Below, piece by piece: positions 7,645 through 16,684 of a stretch of DNA of 33,363 nt. Origin of the DNA: CAYVUM01 sp964619055 (GTDB lineage Bacteria > Pseudomonadota > Alphaproteobacteria > Rhodospirillales > Defluviicoccaceae); NCBI GenBank assembly GCA_964619055.1, contig CAZUDB010000039.1:1-33363 (forward strand). Direction: 5' to 3'. Numbering within the stretch: the first letter of the stretch is position 1; the number at the start of each line of letters is the position of its first letter. Made by a program: the position numbers and the translations under genes. The notes beneath the pieces were generated by a model. That model saw nothing but the letters and a program-made list of their open reading frames with translations. It had not been told where the DNA came from and ran no database searches.

Positions 7645-9468
7645 ATGGCCCAGGCCCCGCCGCTCCTTCTTCTTCAGGACATTGCTCTGACATTTGGTGG
7701 CACACCCTTGCTCGCCGGGGCGTCGTTGTCGGTTGGGGCGGGTGAGCGCTTGGCGTTGGTTGGACGCAACGGTTGCGGTAAGTCCATCGTGATGAAGATC
7801 GCCGCCGGGATCATCGAGCCCGACGCGGGCCGTCGGTTCATCCAGCCGGGCGCCACCATCCGCTACCTGCCCCAAGAGCCCGACTTAAGTGAGTTTTCTT
7901 CAACATTACAATATGTCGTGGCCGGACTTGGCGGCGATGGCGATCTCCATCGCGCGCGATACCTCCTTCAACAGCTCGGCCTTGATGGCGACGAACAACC
8001 TGCGCGGCTGTCCGGCGGAGAGGCCCGGCGGGCAGCGCTGGCCCGGGCGTTGGCGCCGATGCCGGACATTTTGTTGTTGGACGAGCCGACGAACCATCTC
8101 GATCTGCCCGCCATCGCATGGTTGGAGACGGAACTGGCCGCTCTTCGTGCGGCACTGGTGCTCATTAGCCATGACCGTCGGTTTCTGGAGACGCTGAGCC
8201 GAGCTGTCGTTTGGCTGGACCGCGGCGTGACGCGACGCCTTGACCGTGGCTTCTCCGCCTTCGAAGCTTGGCGCGACGAGGTCTTGGATGATGAATCCAA
8301 GAATGCTCACAAGCTCGACCGCCTCATTGCCAGGGAGGAGGACTGGCTGAGATACGGCGTTACGGCGCGGCGCAAACGGAACGAGGGGCGGTTGGCCCGG
8401 CTCAACGACCTGCGGGAGGCGCGACGGCAACGTGTGTCCGCGCCCGAGTCGGCAAGAATGGCAACGGCGCAGGGGACCATGTCCGGAAACTTGGTCATCG
8501 CCGCTGAGGGTATCGGCAAGCGTTATGATGGCGTTCCCATCGTCAGCGATTTTTCGGCGCGGATTCTTCGGGGCGAACGGGTCGGAATTGTTGGTCCCAA
8601 CGGTGCGGGCAAAACCACCTTGCTCCGACTGCTGACCGGCGATCTGCCATCCGACACCGGCACGATCAGTCATGGCGCGAACTTGGTGGCCATGTCCATC
8701 GACCAGCGCCGCGAGAGCTTGGAGCCGACGGCAAGTTTGGCCGACACGCTGACAGGTGGTACCGGCGACATGGTCACGGTCGGCAACCAGTCACGTCACG
8801 TTTACGGCTATATGAAGGACTTCCTGTTCGCGCCCGAGCAGGCGCGCACACCCGTCGGCTCCTTATCCGGCGGTGAACGCGGTCGCCTGTTGCTGGCAAG
8901 GGCGCTGGCTCGACCATCCAACCTTCTCGTGCTTGATGAGCCCACCAACGATCTGGACTTGGAGACGCTGGACCTGTTGCAGGAAATCCTGGCCGACTAC
9001 ACGGGGACGTTGCTCCTCGTTAGCCACGACCGGGATTTTCTCGATCGGGTCGTCACGTCAGTCATCGTGTGGGAGCGGCCCGGCATTTGGCAGGAGTATG
9101 CAGGCGGGTACAGCGATTTTGTGCGCCAGCGCGGCCATGGCGTCGAGGCCAAGGCGCAGGCCGCGACGAGCCGTCAGACCTTGGCCAAGCCGAGTGGCGG
9201 CGCCAAGCCGAAGGGTGCAGCGCCTCGCTCGAAGCTGAGCTACCAACAAAAACGCGCCCTGGAGACCTTGCCGGGCCACATTCAAGCACTCCAGAACCGC
9301 ATCTTTACTTTGGAGGCTGCGTTGGCCGACCCGGATCTTTATAGTCAGAGCCCGGAGAAGTTTCAGCGGGCCACGTCGGAACTCGCCGCGACCAAGTCAG
9401 AGCTGGAAACAGCCGAAGACGCATGGCTGAACCTAGAGCTGCTTCGCGAAGAGGTGGAGGGTCGTTAG
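7645..9468 (+). CDS. ABC-F family ATPase (Uup-like)
   Basis: A soluble protein with two ATP-binding cassettes and no membrane segments, typical of ABC-F translation factors of the Uup type. Cassette 1 has Walker A GRNGCGKS (40-47; the usual Ala is Cys and the following Thr is Ile), signature LSGGEARR (122-129) and Walker B DILLLDEPTNHLD. Cassette 2 has GPNGAGKTT, LSGGERGR and LLVLDEPTNDLD, both followed by the switch SHDR. A basic linker joins the cassettes, and residues after about 540 form the Lys/Ala-rich region plus coiled coil characteristic of Uup. The frame opens at ATG 7585, but the first 20 residues are not family-like, so ATG 7645 is preferred. Ribosome association is known for the family and inferred here. 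Confidence 0.9.
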   Translation: MAQAPPLLLLQDIALTFGGTPLLAGASLSVGAGERLALVGRNGCGKSIVMKIAAGIIEPDAGRRFIQPGATIRYLPQEPDLSEFSSTLQYVVAGLGGDGDLHRARYLLQQLGLDGDEQPARLSGGEARRAALARALAPMPDILLLDEPTNHLDLPAIAWLETELAALRAALVLISHDRRFLETLSRAVVWLDRGVTRRLDRGFSAFEAWRDEVLDDESKNAHKLDRLIAREEDWLRYGVTARRKRNEGRLARLNDLREARRQRVSAPESARMATAQGTMSGNLVIAAEGIGKRYDGVPIVSDFSARILRGERVGIVGPNGAGKTTLLRLLTGDLPSDTGTISHGANLVAMSIDQRRESLEPTASLADTLTGGTGDMVTVGNQSRHVYGYMKDFLFAPEQARTPVGSLSGGERGRLLLARALARPSNLLVLDEPTNDLDLETLDLLQEILADYTGTLLLVSHDRDFLDRVVTSVIVWERPGIWQEYAGGYSDFVRQRGHGVEAKAQAATSRQTLAKPSGGAKPKGAAPRSKLSYQQKRALETLPGHIQALQNRIFTLEAALADPDLYSQSPEKFQRATSELAATKSELETAEDAWLNLELLREEVEGR

Positions 9469-9488
9469 GTGACCGGGCCGCGCCCCCT

Positions 9489-9878
9489 TTAAAGAGTCGG
9501 GCGCCAGGCATCACGGATGTGCTCCGGCCAGTGGCCAGGGCGGACACGCATGAGGTCAAAGCGTCGTCCGAGGCTCGCCAGATTGGGGTGTCCAACCAGA
9601 AACCAGTCTGCCGCCCGAACGATGCGCTGACGTTGCTTTGCCGACAAGACCTCGCCATCGTCGGCGGTCGAGAGTCGCGCCTTAACTTCAACAAAGGCAA
9701 CGATGTCGCCGCGGCGGGCAATGATATCGATCTCACCCACGGGAGTTCGCAGGTTGGCGGCCAGGATGCTGTAGCCCTTTAAGCGAAGCGCCGTCCGGCA
9801 CACGAGCTCCGCTGATCGACCAAATCGAACCGCTGTGCGCCGCCTTTTTTGTCCTATAGCGCGCTTCACCCGACTCAT
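9489..9878 (-). CDS. YraN / UPF0102 family nuclease-like protein
   Basis: A 129-residue UPF0102 (YraN) protein with a restriction-endonuclease-like fold. GRSAELVCRTALRLKGY is the N-terminal helix, followed by the core VGEIDIIARRGDIVAFVEVKAR, whose E-D-ExK residues would bind metal. Function is uncertain in the whole family. The ATG overlaps the rsmI stop in an ATGA junction, and the rsmI-yraN pairing is one of the most conserved gene neighbourhoods for this family. It converges on the ABC-F gene with a 20-base gap. Confidence 0.92.
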   Translation of the reverse strand: MSRVKRAIGQKRRRTAVRFGRSAELVCRTALRLKGYSILAANLRTPVGEIDIIARRGDIVAFVEVKARLSTADDGEVLSAKQRQRIVRAADWFLVGHPNLASLGRRFDLMRVRPGHWPEHIRDAWRPTL

Positions 9879-10816
9879 TGGCCCGGCTTGTCCAGTTCTT
9901 GGGCGAGCAAAAGGGCACGCGTGTAGACCGTGCGCCTCGGCAGGCCCGTCTCGGCCGCTACACGGGCCGCAGCAGACCTCACCGAGGCGTCAGTCAGCGC
10001 GGTTCGCAACAGTGCGTCCACGTTGTCTTGATCGGGCGGCTCGCTCGCTGCGTTGGGTGGAGCGATGACGACCGTCACTTCCCCTTTTGGTGGCCCCGCT
10101 TGGAGATAGGCCTCCGCAAGCTCCGCCAGCGGGCCGCGACGGACCTCTTCAAATCGTTTCGTCAACTCGCGACAGACGGCAGCCGAACGTGGTCCCAGCT
10201 CCGCTGCCAGGTCGGCAAGTGAGGCGCCAAGGCGCTGGGTCGATTCCAGAAGGATGATCGTGGCGGGAACATGGGCAATGTCGGCGAGGAAACGCCGACG
10301 GGCAGTGGGCTTTGACGGCGGAAAGCCCACGAATAGAAAGCGGTCCGTCGGAAGACCGGAGACACACAACGCCGCGAGGACGGATGAGGCTCCAGGCAAG
10401 GGCACGACCGGAATACCCTCGGCCAAGGCCGCATTGACGAGGCGAAAGCCTGGATCCGACACCAGCGGCGTACCGGCGTCGGAAACCAGCGCCACCCGCG
10501 CACCGGCCCGCAATTGATCGACAATTCCGGGCAGCACCTTCTGGGAATTATGGTCGTGGTAGGGTTTGAGCGGTGTCCGCAGACCATGGATGGCCAAGAG
10601 CTTCGATGTCACGCGCGTGTCCTCGCAAGCGATGACGTCGCACAGCGATAATGTGCGCAGGGCGCGCAACGTGATGTCGGCCGCGTTGCCGATGGGGGTC
10701 GCGACCACATAGAGGCCCGCTGCAAGGCGCTCCGTATCGCTGTCGCCCGCTTGTTTACTCTGCGCATCGCTCCCGATACGCTGCGTCTGATCGTGGTAAT
10801 TTGAGATCGAAACCAA
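9875..10816 (-). CDS. rsmI: 16S rRNA (cytidine(1402)-2'-O)-methyltransferase
   Basis: RsmI methylates the 2'-O of C1402 in the 16S rRNA decoding centre. It belongs to the tetrapyrrole-methylase (SAM) fold: GLYVVATPIGNAADITLRAL at the N-terminus, CEDTRVTSKLL, ALVSDAGTPLVSDPG, VPLPGASSVLAAL, and the C-terminal PPKGEVTVVI motif are all present. There is no ATG near the conserved region. TTG 10816 gives 313 residues and avoids overlap with the divergent lipoprotein gene. ATG 10894 gives 339 residues, has an AAGGG sequence upstream, and would overlap that gene by 46 bases. I favour the TTG but not strongly. Identity is secure. Confidence 0.9.
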   Translation of the reverse strand: MVSISNYHDQTQRIGSDAQSKQAGDSDTERLAAGLYVVATPIGNAADITLRALRTLSLCDVIACEDTRVTSKLLAIHGLRTPLKPYHDHNSQKVLPGIVDQLRAGARVALVSDAGTPLVSDPGFRLVNAALAEGIPVVPLPGASSVLAALCVSGLPTDRFLFVGFPPSKPTARRRFLADIAHVPATIILLESTQRLGASLADLAAELGPRSAAVCRELTKRFEEVRRGPLAELAEAYLQAGPPKGEVTVVIAPPNAASEPPDQDNVDALLRTALTDASVRSAAARVAAETGLPRRTVYTRALLLAQELDKPGQ

Positions 10817-10848
10817 TTGATCTTGGGATGAGGGGTTTGGACCAGACG

Positions 10849-12180
10849 ATGGTAGACCAGGTGCGCGTTTCTCGCCTCGCGGTTTTAGGGACATGTTTGC
10901 TGGCCCTTGTGTTGATGGTCGGCGGCTGTGAGCATCTCGACTTCCTGTCACCACAGCAAGAGGAGACAGAACCTCTGGCGCCGCCGCAAGTGCCGCAGGC
11001 GGTTAATCCAGGAGCTTCGGCAAATCCGTTTGTTCTGGTTACGGACGTGGCGCCGGTGAACATTTTGTCACCCGACGCGCGGGTGACCATCGACACGCAC
11101 GGCTTCGCCGCAGAGGCTGAGACGGACGAAGCGACACGTGTGGCTGTGCTGTTGCCACGTAGCGGGCGCCATGCCGAATTGGGCGATGCCATCTGGAATG
11201 CCGCCCAGTTGGCTTTGTTCGACCTGGGCGGTGGTAAGCTGGAATTGATGCCCTACAACACGGGCGGCACGCCCGATCGCTCTGCTCGCGTTGCCCGCGA
11301 GGCGATCAACGACGGAGCCCGGATTATCTTGGGTCCACTGTTGTCGAGTTCTACCCAAGCGGTCGCGAAGGTCGCGCGAAGCGCGTACGTTCCGGTTGTA
11401 ACATTCTCCAACAACAGCACGGTGGGCGGACGAGGCGTATTCGTCCTCGGCTTCACGCCGGAAACGGAGGTTCGCCGGGTCCTCAACTATGCCCATGCCG
11501 CGGGCTTGAGCCGATTTGCTCTGATCGTGCCGGACAATCGCTACGGTGACCTGATTTCGTCAACATTTCGTGAGACAGCCGACGACCTTGGTAGTGACGT
11601 GGTGCGGGTCGAGAGGCTGACTTGGCGTTCCCCCGATTACTCAGGTGTGGTCAGGTCCATTGCCGTTGACCGCGCCGGCGTTTCGAGCCGTCCGGGAGGT
11701 GGGTTCGAGGCATTGATGCTGGCGGAATTGGGATCGCGGATTGCCAATCTGGCGGCCCGACTCCCGGAAAACGGTATTGAGGCCGAGACCCAGATTTTAG
11801 GCACGGGGACGTGGGAGCAACCGCGAACCGGCGGCGAACCAGCTCTCATCGGTGGCTGGTTTGCAGTGCCGGACCCCGCATTGCGGGCGGATTTCGAACG
11901 CAGGTATCGAGAGAACTACAACACGTCACCGCATAGGCTGGCGACATTGGGTTACGACGGCGTGGCGTTGGCGGCCACTCTGGTTCGAACCCTGCCACAA
12001 GCGGGCTTCGACCGCGACATTCTACGGGCACCGGCCGGTTTTATCGGGGTCGATGGGTTGTTCCGGTTCGGCGGAACAGAAATCGCGGAGCGAGGTTTGG
12101 CTGTCATGAGGGTTGGCCCCGGCCGCCTCGAGGTCCTCGATCCGGCACCCTCCCAGTTCGGACCCGCGGCCGGTATCTGA
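10849..12180 (+). CDS. Penicillin-binding-protein activator (LpoA-like) lipoprotein
   Basis: A 443-residue lipoprotein with a type-1 periplasmic-binding-protein fold related to YraM/LpoA. The N-terminus from ATG 10849 is a lipoprotein signal ending VGGC (Cys27). The fold begins at TRVAVLLPRSGRHAELGDAI and shows GARIILGPLLSSSTQAVA, VPVVTFSNN and a late YDGVALAATL segment. In gammaproteobacteria LpoA activates PBP1a from the outer membrane; alphaproteobacterial homologues beside rsmI-yraN carry only the ABC-substrate-binding-like half, so the same role is an inference. The frame is open back to TTG 10801, but those residues precede the signal peptide. It converges on hemW with a six-base gap. 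Confidence 0.83.
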   Translation: MVDQVRVSRLAVLGTCLLALVLMVGGCEHLDFLSPQQEETEPLAPPQVPQAVNPGASANPFVLVTDVAPVNILSPDARVTIDTHGFAAEAETDEATRVAVLLPRSGRHAELGDAIWNAAQLALFDLGGGKLELMPYNTGGTPDRSARVAREAINDGARIILGPLLSSSTQAVAKVARSAYVPVVTFSNNSTVGGRGVFVLGFTPETEVRRVLNYAHAAGLSRFALIVPDNRYGDLISSTFRETADDLGSDVVRVERLTWRSPDYSGVVRSIAVDRAGVSSRPGGGFEALMLAELGSRIANLAARLPENGIEAETQILGTGTWEQPRTGGEPALIGGWFAVPDPALRADFERRYRENYNTSPHRLATLGYDGVALAATLVRTLPQAGFDRDILRAPAGFIGVDGLFRFGGTEIAERGLAVMRVGPGRLEVLDPAPSQFGPAAGI

Positions 12181-12186
12181 GGCCGC

Positions 12187-13347
12187 TCACGCCAACAGTT
12201 GGCCGGTGATGCTGTTCAGGCAAAGCCGGCCCTTGGGCGTGGTCCGGAGCCCGGCTGCATCGATCGTCACGAAGGATTCTTCCACAAGCCGGTTCAACCC
12301 GTCCCGATTGACCGCGTCTTCAATGTTCCGTCCGGTCCGTGACCAAAATTGATCGCGATTAATCCCATCCGTAAGCCTGAGCCCCAGCATGACGATCTCC
12401 TCTAGTCGTTCCTCGGAGGTCAACGCGTGGGCGTGGGTTGCGGCACCGCCGCTAACCGCTACCTCATTGAGCCAGTGATTCGGTGCTGACGTCCGAGTGG
12501 TCGCAACGGTCTTGCCGTCGCTCGTTAAACGCCCGTGGCTGCCAGGGCCAATGCCGACGTAGTCGCCGCCCTGCCAGATCCGGAGATTGTGGCGGCATGC
12601 CCCGTTGTGTCGTGCATGGTTTGAGATCTCGTAAGCGGGAAATCCGGCCGACCTCAGCCGATCCATGGTGATCTCGAATAGCGCGACACCGGTGTCCTCG
12701 TCACAGCCTGTGACGCCGTTCCGGTAAAACGCTGTCCCCTGCTCTATGGTCAATTGGTAGAGGGATAAGTGATCTCCTGCCAACGGCACTGCCATATCCA
12801 GGTGTTTTTGCCAATCAGCCACGCTCTGGCCCGGAAATGCGTAAATTAGGTCGAAAGAGACCCTCTCAAACAGTGTGTGGGCGGTCTCGATCGCGCCGAT
12901 TCCGTCATCCACCGTATGGTTGCGACCGAGAAACTGCAGCGCGCGCTCGTCGAAAGATTGAACGCCAACGGAAACACGATTCACACCCGCATCCCGAAAC
13001 GCCGTAAAGCGGCTTGTTTCTACCGTTGATGGATTGGCTTCAAGCGTGACTTCAAGTGCCGCGACACACGACCAGGTCGCCTTGACGAAATCAATGATTT
13101 CCGCAGCCGTCCTTGGGTCCATCAAGGAAGGCGTGCCGCCACCAAAGTAGATGCTCTCCACCAACCTTCGGGTCGTGCCTACTGACGCGGAGCTCAGTTC
13201 CCGCAGCAAGGCGCTCCGCCAACGATCCTGGTCGATGGCGTCGGCGACGTGGCTATTGAAATCGCAGTAGGGGCATTTTGATCGACACCACGGCCAATGC
13301 ACATAAATGCCAAGCGGATCTTCCAGCGGCGTGCTGTCGTCGGTCAT
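12187..13347 (-). CDS. hemW: Radical-SAM haem chaperone HemW
   Basis: A 386-residue HemN-like protein. The cluster motif HWPWCRSKCPYCDFNSH (Cys21, Cys25, Cys28) lacks the fourth HemN cysteine, having Asp-Phe instead, and YFGGGTPSLMD follows. These features mark HemW, a haem-insertion chaperone, and not the coproporphyrinogen oxidase, which is present separately at 5171-6556. The C-terminal region EERLEEIVMLGLRLTDGI matches the HemN_C domain. The ATG at 13347 overlaps the rdgB TGA (ATGA), so the longer frame to 13359 is rejected. It is the last gene of rph-rdgB-hemW. Confidence 0.92.
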   Translation of the reverse strand: MTDDSTPLEDPLGIYVHWPWCRSKCPYCDFNSHVADAIDQDRWRSALLRELSSASVGTTRRLVESIYFGGGTPSLMDPRTAAEIIDFVKATWSCVAALEVTLEANPSTVETSRFTAFRDAGVNRVSVGVQSFDERALQFLGRNHTVDDGIGAIETAHTLFERVSFDLIYAFPGQSVADWQKHLDMAVPLAGDHLSLYQLTIEQGTAFYRNGVTGCDEDTGVALFEITMDRLRSAGFPAYEISNHARHNGACRHNLRIWQGGDYVGIGPGSHGRLTSDGKTVATTRTSAPNHWLNEVAVSGGAATHAHALTSEERLEEIVMLGLRLTDGINRDQFWSRTGRNIEDAVNRDGLNRLVEESFVTIDAAGLRTTPKGRLCLNSITGQLLA

Positions 13348-13943
13348 GTCTTGAAGCAAGCATCCACCAGTTGGCGAAACGCAACCGCGCGATGACTGAT
13401 GGCGTGCTTTTGCGTTGGCTCCATTTCGCCGAACGTCACTTCGAAGCCGTCGGCCAAGAACATGGGGTCATAGCCGAAGCCTCGATCGCCACGAGGTGGC
13501 CATACCAGTCGCCCCGTGACATGCCCTTCGAAGGCTTCGTTGGTCCCGTCCGGCCAAGCGAGGACCAGCGCGCACGTGAACCAGGCTCGTCTGTCGACCT
13601 GACCGGTCAGGCGCTCCTCGACCGTGCGCATGGCCACGGAAAAGTCGCGGTTCGCTCCTGCCCATCGCGCCGAATGGATGCCCGGCTGTCCGTCCAACGC
13701 AGGAACAACAAGGCCGGAGTCATCGGCCAAAGCAACATGGCCGCTTGCGGACGCGGCCGCCTCTGCCTTCAGCACGGCATTGGCGATGAATGTGGCCCCG
13801 GTTTCTTCCGGCTCCGCCAAGCCCAGTGACTTAGCGGACAGCACATCGGCGCCGTAAGGCGCCAGAAGGTCCCTGATCTCCCTGACTTTCCCAGCATTAT
13901 GGCTGGCGATGACGAGCGTTCCTCCGGTGAACCGGCGTGCCAA
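13344..13943 (-). CDS. rdgB: XTP/dITP diphosphatase (RdgB/HAM1)
   Basis: A 199-residue house-cleaning nucleotide pyrophosphatase that hydrolyses dITP, XTP and similar non-canonical purine nucleotides to monophosphates, preventing their incorporation into DNA. Family motifs are IASHNAGKVREI at the N-terminus (substrate phosphates), LADDSGLVVPALDGQPGIHSARWAG (metal-binding and catalytic acids), GDRGFGYDPMF and SHRAVAF (base recognition). The length is typical. It lies eight bases after rph and couples to hemW through ATGA. Confidence 0.95.
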   Translation of the reverse strand: MARRFTGGTLVIASHNAGKVREIRDLLAPYGADVLSAKSLGLAEPEETGATFIANAVLKAEAAASASGHVALADDSGLVVPALDGQPGIHSARWAGANRDFSVAMRTVEERLTGQVDRRAWFTCALVLAWPDGTNEAFEGHVTGRLVWPPRGDRGFGYDPMFLADGFEVTFGEMEPTQKHAISHRAVAFRQLVDACFKT

Positions 13944-13951
13944 GCCGCCGC

Positions 13952-14692
13952 TCAGTCCAGGTTCAGCACGCGGCGCTGTGCCGCGATCAGCTCGCGGGTC
14001 CCTGCGCGCGCGAGGGCGAGAAGCTGAAGGAATTGCTGTTCGCTGAACGGTCGGTCTTCTGCTGTGCCTTGGATTTCAACGATGCCACCAGAGCCTGTCA
14101 TGACGAAATTGGCGTCCGTTTCGGCCGTGCTGTCTTCCGCGTAGTCCAGGTCGAGAACGCCGGCACCCCCGACGAGTCCGCACGACACGGCCGCAACCTG
14201 ATCAACGAGCGGCACCGCATCAAGCAGGCCCAGGTCAACCAAGTTGCGGAAAGCGGCGTGGAGGGCGATGTAGGCCCCCGTGATGGACGCCGTGCGCGTG
14301 CCGCCATCCGCTTGAAGGACGTCGCAATCGATCCGAACCTGAAGTTCGCCCATTGCTGGCAAGTCCGTTACGGCCCGCAGCGACCGGCCAATGAGGCGCT
14401 GTATCTCGTGGCTGCGACCAGACTGGTGGCCCCGCGCCGCCTCCCGTTGGGTGCGTTCTTTGGTCGCCCGCGGCAACATGCCGTATTCCGCCGTGATCCA
14501 GCCGCGGCCGGTGTCGCGCAGCCATCTGGGTACGTTGTCTTCGACGGAAGCCGTGCACAGTACGTGGGTATCGCCAAACTTGACCAGGCAGGATCCCTCG
14601 GCGTGCATGTTGACATCGATGGCGAACGTGACCGTCCGTAACTGGTCGGGGCGCCGCGCGGACGGACGAGTCGCTTGAGGCTGTGCTTCCAT
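13952..14692 (-). CDS. rph: Ribonuclease PH
   Basis: A phosphorolytic 3'-5' exoribonuclease that trims tRNA and rRNA 3' ends. From ATG 14692 it has 246 residues, near the family length of about 238. Recognisable segments are RRPDQLRTVTF, GDTHVLCTASVEDNVPRWL, GWITAEYGMLPRATKERTQREA, GRSHEIQRLIGRSLRAV, and DCDVLQADGGTRTASITGA with LDLDYAEDS, which carry the phosphate- and metal-binding residues. The frame continues upstream to 14779, but those residues are Arg-rich and unlike the family. It is the first gene of rph-rdgB-hemW, divergent from hrcA. Confidence 0.95.
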   Translation of the reverse strand: MEAQPQATRPSARRPDQLRTVTFAIDVNMHAEGSCLVKFGDTHVLCTASVEDNVPRWLRDTGRGWITAEYGMLPRATKERTQREAARGHQSGRSHEIQRLIGRSLRAVTDLPAMGELQVRIDCDVLQADGGTRTASITGAYIALHAAFRNLVDLGLLDAVPLVDQVAAVSCGLVGGAGVLDLDYAEDSTAETDANFVMTGSGGIVEIQGTAEDRPFSEQQFLQLLALARAGTRELIAAQRRVLNLD

Positions 14693-14864
14693 GGCGACGC
14701 ACCCTAATCCCCGTGGGATGGGGCGTAAACCCTTACCGCGTTGACGGTGTTGGCGCGTAAACCTACATCTCTCGCGCAAATGCTGACAGCGGTTGGTGTC
14801 GCCACTCTAGGCCAGCTCTCGGCATCGGCACCCTTTAAAAGCGCACGTTGCCAGGGCCAGAACC
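14693..14864. promoter_or_regulatory. rph/hrcA divergent promoter region
   Basis: A 172-base region between divergent rph and hrcA that must contain both promoters. An 8-bp direct repeat, CGTAAACC, occurs at 14724-14731 and 14756-14763, spaced 32 bases (about three helical turns), and could bind a regulator. I find no CIRCE element (TTAGCACTC-N9-GAGTGCTAA) here, so HrcA autoregulation through CIRCE is not supported. I could not assign a confident -35/-10 pair. Confidence 0.4.
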
Positions 14865-15902
14865 ATGACGGTAACAGAGCTTAACGAACGGTCACGGGCA
14901 ATTTTCCGTATGATCGTTGACGCTTACCTGGACTCCGGTGATCCCATTGGCTCGCGCACGCTGGCCAAGCGTCTGCCTTTGAATTTGTCGCCGGCCACAA
15001 TTCGCAACATCATGGCGGATCTGGAGGAAAGCGGGCTGCTTTGGGCGCCGCATCCTTCGGCCGGGCGGGTACCGACGGAGGTTGGGCTTCGGTTGTTCGT
15101 CGATGGACTTCTCGAAGTGGGGGACATCAGTGACGAGGAGCGATCGAACCTGGCTGCGCAGTGCGCCGGTGTCGGGACAAGCGTGGAGGGCCTTCTGGAA
15201 AAAGCAACGGCGGCGCTCTCTGGGCTTTCCCACGCCGCCAGCGTTGTGACCGCACCACGGGTCGAGGGGCCGCTTCGGCACATCGAGTTCGTCAATCTCA
15301 ACCCGGGCCGTGCTCTGGTCGTCCTGGTCCGTGAGAGCGGAGCCGTCGAAAACCGCATCATTGAGACGGCACCCGATCTGCCGCCTTCGGCACTCGTGGA
15401 GGCATCCAACTATCTCAGCGCCCGTCTGGTCGGTCGGACACTGGACGAGGCTGTGGAGCAGATCAGGTTGGAGCTGGAGTCGCACCGAGCCGCGTTGGAC
15501 GATCTGGCTGCCCGGGTTGTGAACACGGGCTTGGCCACGTGGGCCGGCAACCAAAGCGGCGGTGCGCTGATCATTCGCGGCCAGGCAAACCTCCTTGACG
15601 ACGTGCAGGCGATGGGAGATTTGGAGAACATCCGATCCCTCTTCGCTGCTCTCGAAACTAAGGAGACCATGCTGAAGGTGTTGTCGCTGGTGCTTGCGGC
15701 CGATGACATTCAGATTTTTATCGGTGCTAGCAATGATCTCTTTAAGCTGACCGGCTGCACCATGATTGTCAGTCCATACCGTGACAGCCAGCGCTACATC
15801 ATCGGAGCCATTGGCGTGATTGGGCCCACGCGCATGAATTACGCACGGATCATTCCGATGGTCGACTACACCGCGAAGCTGGTCGGCCAGATGATTGGAT
15901 GA
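14865..15902 (+). CDS. hrcA: Heat-inducible transcription repressor HrcA
   Basis: HrcA represses class I heat-shock operons, classically groESL, by binding CIRCE. The N-terminal winged helix is visible in the stretch SRAIFRMIVDAYLDSGDPIG and SRTLAKRLPLNLSPATIRNIMADLEE with GLLWAPHPSAGRVPTEVGLR. The C-terminal GAF-like dimerisation domain ends with GCTMIVSPYRDSQRYIIGAIGVIGPTRMNYARIIPMVDYTAKLV, the standard family end. At 345 residues it has the normal length. The TGA overlaps the grpE ATG (ATGA), indicating a hrcA-grpE operon. Confidence 0.96.
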   Translation: MTVTELNERSRAIFRMIVDAYLDSGDPIGSRTLAKRLPLNLSPATIRNIMADLEESGLLWAPHPSAGRVPTEVGLRLFVDGLLEVGDISDEERSNLAAQCAGVGTSVEGLLEKATAALSGLSHAASVVTAPRVEGPLRHIEFVNLNPGRALVVLVRESGAVENRIIETAPDLPPSALVEASNYLSARLVGRTLDEAVEQIRLELESHRAALDDLAARVVNTGLATWAGNQSGGALIIRGQANLLDDVQAMGDLENIRSLFAALETKETMLKVLSLVLAADDIQIFIGASNDLFKLTGCTMIVSPYRDSQRYIIGAIGVIGPTRMNYARIIPMVDYTAKLVGQMIG

Positions 15903-16684
15903 AGGAGCAAGAACAAGCTATGCCGGGTGACAAAGAGGATATGCATCAGGAATCGGAGCGATCGCCAGACGCTGTCAAAGCGGCGGAAGGGACGGCTCCT
16001 GAGCTTGCCGGCGCATCGCAATCACCGCACCCGACGGACGCTGCTGGCGATGCGGACTTGGCCGGTAAAGTTGCTGCCTTGGAAGCCGAGATCGAACGAC
16101 TCGACGACGCCTGGAAGCGGGCCTTGGCCGAGGTCGAGAACATTCGTCGCCGGGCTGCGCGGGAAAAAGCCGATGAGCGCAAGTATGCGATCGCGCAGTT
16201 TGCTCGTGATCTGCTTCCCGTGGCGGACAATCTCGGCCGGGCGCTGGCCTCGGTCGATTCGGCCGCGCGTGCAAATGATCCGGCCCTCGACTCCGTGGTG
16301 GTCGGGATTGAGATGACTGGCAAAGAGTTGACCGGCGCGTTGGAGCGCCATGGCATCACGCCGATTGCGGCGCTCGACCAGCCGTTTGACCCACACGTCC
16401 ATGAAGCGATGTACGAGGTGGAAAATGCTTCGGTGCCGGCGGGCACGGTTGTTCATGTTGTTGAGGATGGATACGCCATCCACGATCGGCCGCTCCGTCC
16501 GGCCCGCGTCGGCGTTTCCAAGGGTGGCCCCAAGCCGGCAAACCGGCAGAGTGCATCTTCTCACGACCAAGCAGCCTCGGCTGCGGACGTGACCGGTGAG
16601 GATGGCGCCGGTGCCAAGGCCTATGATCGCTCGTCCGAAACGGCGTCGGATGGCACCGGAAGCCGCGTCGACGAAAAACTTTAG
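15899..16684 (+). CDS. grpE: Nucleotide exchange factor GrpE
   Basis: The DnaK co-chaperone that promotes ADP release. The long helix is EIERLDDAWKRALAEVENIRRRAAREKADERKYAIAQFARDLLPVADNLGRAL, and the beta domain contains GITPIAALDQPFDPHVHEAMYEV, VVHVVEDGYAIHDRPLRPARVGVSKG. At 261 residues it exceeds the usual ~200 because both ends carry charged, low-complexity extensions; the C-terminal ~50 residues after VGVSKG are probably disordered. The ATG at 15899 overlaps the hrcA stop (ATGA). ATG 15920 is an alternative with AAGGAG 12 bases upstream. The TAG stop shares bases with the opposing DUF1848 TAA. Confidence 0.94.
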   Translation: MKEQEQAMPGDKEDMHQESERSPDAVKAAEGTAPELAGASQSPHPTDAAGDADLAGKVAALEAEIERLDDAWKRALAEVENIRRRAAREKADERKYAIAQFARDLLPVADNLGRALASVDSAARANDPALDSVVVGIEMTGKELTGALERHGITPIAALDQPFDPHVHEAMYEVENASVPAGTVVHVVEDGYAIHDRPLRPARVGVSKGGPKPANRQSASSHDQAASAADVTGEDGAGAKAYDRSSETASDGTGSRVDEKL

